NCBI GenBank assembly: GCA_023395515.1
Contig: JAEWZB010000088.1
Location: 1 to 24,565, forward strand
Direction: 5' to 3'
DNA length: 24,565 bases
Origin: Bacillota bacterium
GTDB taxonomy: Bacteria > Bacillota > Syntrophomonadia > Syntrophomonadales > Syntrophomonadaceae
Shown: one piece after another, positions 23,547-24,565 of the stretch
Layout: the number at the start of each line of letters is the position of its first letter
Position numbering within the stretch: the first letter of the stretch is position 1
Made by a program: the position numbers and the translations under genes
The notes under the pieces: model-generated
What the model saw: only the letters and a program-made list of their open reading frames with translations
Databases searched by the model: none
Told to the model about the DNA's origin: nothing

Positions 23547-24565
23547 CTTTATTTCCTCCTAAAACTCCAAACTTTATGAGGACATATACGCCTAATCCGG
23601 CTATAGTCAAAACCGTGATTTCCAGCATAGTATCAAAGCCGCGGAAATCCACTAGAATCGCATTGACAATATTTTTGGCTCCCGCCAGTTCATAAGCATT
23701 CTCATAATAACTTGAAATGGAGGGGAACAAACGGTTATTATGAGCTGCTAAGGCCATAAGAGTAACAGTTACCCCCACTCCCAGGGAAATTAAAGCATTA
23801 ACTGCTTTGAAAGGCAGGCGGGAAACTTCTTTATGTAAGCGAGGCAAATGATAAAAACAAAGCAAGAATAAAACCGTGCTGACCGTTTCTACTACTAATT
23901 GGGTTAAAGCCAGATCAGGGGCTCTAAATAAAACGAAAAAGCAGGAAACTAAAAAACCAACTGCACAAGTAGCAATAATAGAAGTTAATCGAGATGACGA
24001 AAATGGTACTATCAAAGCGGCCGTCAGCAAGGCTAATATTAAGGTTATTTCGTAAATAGTAACCGGGGCATTATTTGAAAAATCAAAAGAGAATCCCTCC
24101 AATAACCATAAGGAGCCGCCTATTATAATAATCCAGAAGGTGAAAATGTAAATAATATAATCCCGAATATGGCCCGTCATGTAGCTATTAGTCAGTTTGT
24201 AGGAGGCGGTCTCTATTATCCGTAAGCCTTCATTGTAAATATTATTTAAGGTCAGACTGGGGGGATAAAAGTTATAGATCTTGCGCCAGCGGGGCAAATA
24301 AATATACATTAAAGTACCTAAGAGAATAATTCCTATAGTCATTAACAATTCCAGATTAAATCCGTGCCAAGCAGTAATTGATACATTTAATTCTTTTTCC
24401 AGAAGAGTAGGGAAAATAGCGGCCCAAGCCGGTTTTATAAAGTAGTGGGATAATAGGTTGGGGAAAAAGAAAAATACTATTACCAGTGCAGCCAATACCG
24501 CGGGCGCAATTAACATGCCTATAGGCGCTTCATGGGCTTTCTTTTCTAATTTTTCAGGTGTATAT
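23539..24565 (-). CDS. mrpA: Mrp Na+/H+ antiporter subunit A, C-terminal part (cut by window edge)
   Basis: The C-terminal 341 residues of MrpA, the large NuoL-like subunit, usually about 780-800 residues. An ATG at 24516 might be taken as a start, but the frame stays open for 16 more codons to the right edge. Those codons, ending EAPIGML, fit the internal HEAPxGM segment seen in MrpA, so the gene continues beyond the window. The visible part holds the last NuoL-like helices and the C-terminal domain (VSCFFVLFRAPDLALTQLVVETVSTVLFLLCFYHLP), which resembles the MbhD/E-type extension of MrpA. It overlaps mrpB by 8 bases. Confidence 0.93.
   Translation of the reverse strand, partial: YTPEKLEKKAHEAPIGMLIAPAVLAALVIVFFFFPNLLSHYFIKPAWAAIFPTLLEKELNVSITAWHGFNLELLMTIGIILLGTLMYIYLPRWRKIYNFYPPSLTLNNIYNEGLRIIETASYKLTNSYMTGHIRDYIIYIFTFWIIIIGGSLWLLEGFSFDFSNNAPVTIYEITLILALLTAALIVPFSSSRLTSIIATCAVGFLVSCFFVLFRAPDLALTQLVVETVSTVLFLLCFYHLPRLHKEVSRLPFKAVNALISLGVGVTVTLMALAAHNNRLFPSISSYYENAYELAGAKNIVNAILVDFRGFDTMLEITVLTIAGLGVYVLIKFGVLGGNKDE

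Noticed and set aside
24514..24516. ATG as the start of a separate 325-residue gene
   Set aside because: The same frame is open to the window edge and the extra codons fit the interior of MrpA.

Overview
The window looks like chromosomal DNA of a low-GC, Gram-positive anaerobe of the Clostridia, perhaps in the Syntrophomonadaceae/Peptococcaceae range. This is inferred from strong purine-rich ribosome binding sites, many intrinsic terminators, some GTG/TTG starts, short overlapping operons, and a gene set typical of such bacteria: NrfHA nitrite reductase, a Mop-type molybdate-binding protein, an OFA-like MFS carrier, a copper-amine-oxidase-N 'stalk' protein, a seven-subunit Mrp antiporter, thiolase and a family III CoA-transferase. 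I saw no rRNA, tRNA, CRISPR array, phage gene or transposase.

Layout. 1-3000: acyl-CoA metabolism, with a thiolase and a CaiB/BaiF CoA-transferase as separate units; a good sigma-54-type promoter stands before the second. 3300-5540: a GNAT acetyltransferase, a cyclic-2,3-diphosphoglycerate-synthetase-like P-loop protein, and a 57-residue CxxC/HxxC protein. 5700-7680 (minus strand): nrfH-nrfA-mop, a nitrite ammonification unit, divergent from an MFS carrier (7970-9229). 9346-10688 (minus): a tiny winged-helix protein and a secreted stalk-domain protein. 10878-14347 (minus): the phosphate transporter pstS-C-A-B, with an attenuator after pstS. 14499-16286 (plus): two overlapping DUF1538 membrane proteins followed by a divergent PII-like signalling protein. 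This looks like a PII-controlled transport system whose substrate I cannot name. 16458-17183: a PlsC acyltransferase resembling the gammaproteobacterial enzyme. 17367-18653 (minus): glutamate dehydrogenase. 18993-19829: an SMP-30/gluconolactonase-like protein. 19911 to the right edge (minus): mrpA(partial)-B-C-D-E-F-G.

How they fit. Energy and ion genes dominate. NrfHA takes electrons from the quinone pool to nitrite at the outer membrane face, Mrp exchanges Na+ for H+, Pst imports phosphate, and GDH and the PII-like protein touch nitrogen or carbon status. The least explained items are the DUF1538-DUF1538-PII cassette and a roughly 210-bp multi-stem element with terminal inverted repeats that separates mrpD from mrpE in an otherwise tightly packed operon.

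Several starts were set by ribosome binding site position rather than by longest frame: mop, the winged-helix gene, the stalk protein, pstS, the PII gene, plsC, gdh, mrpE and mrpG. The mrpA frame stays open through the right edge, so that gene is cut by the window.
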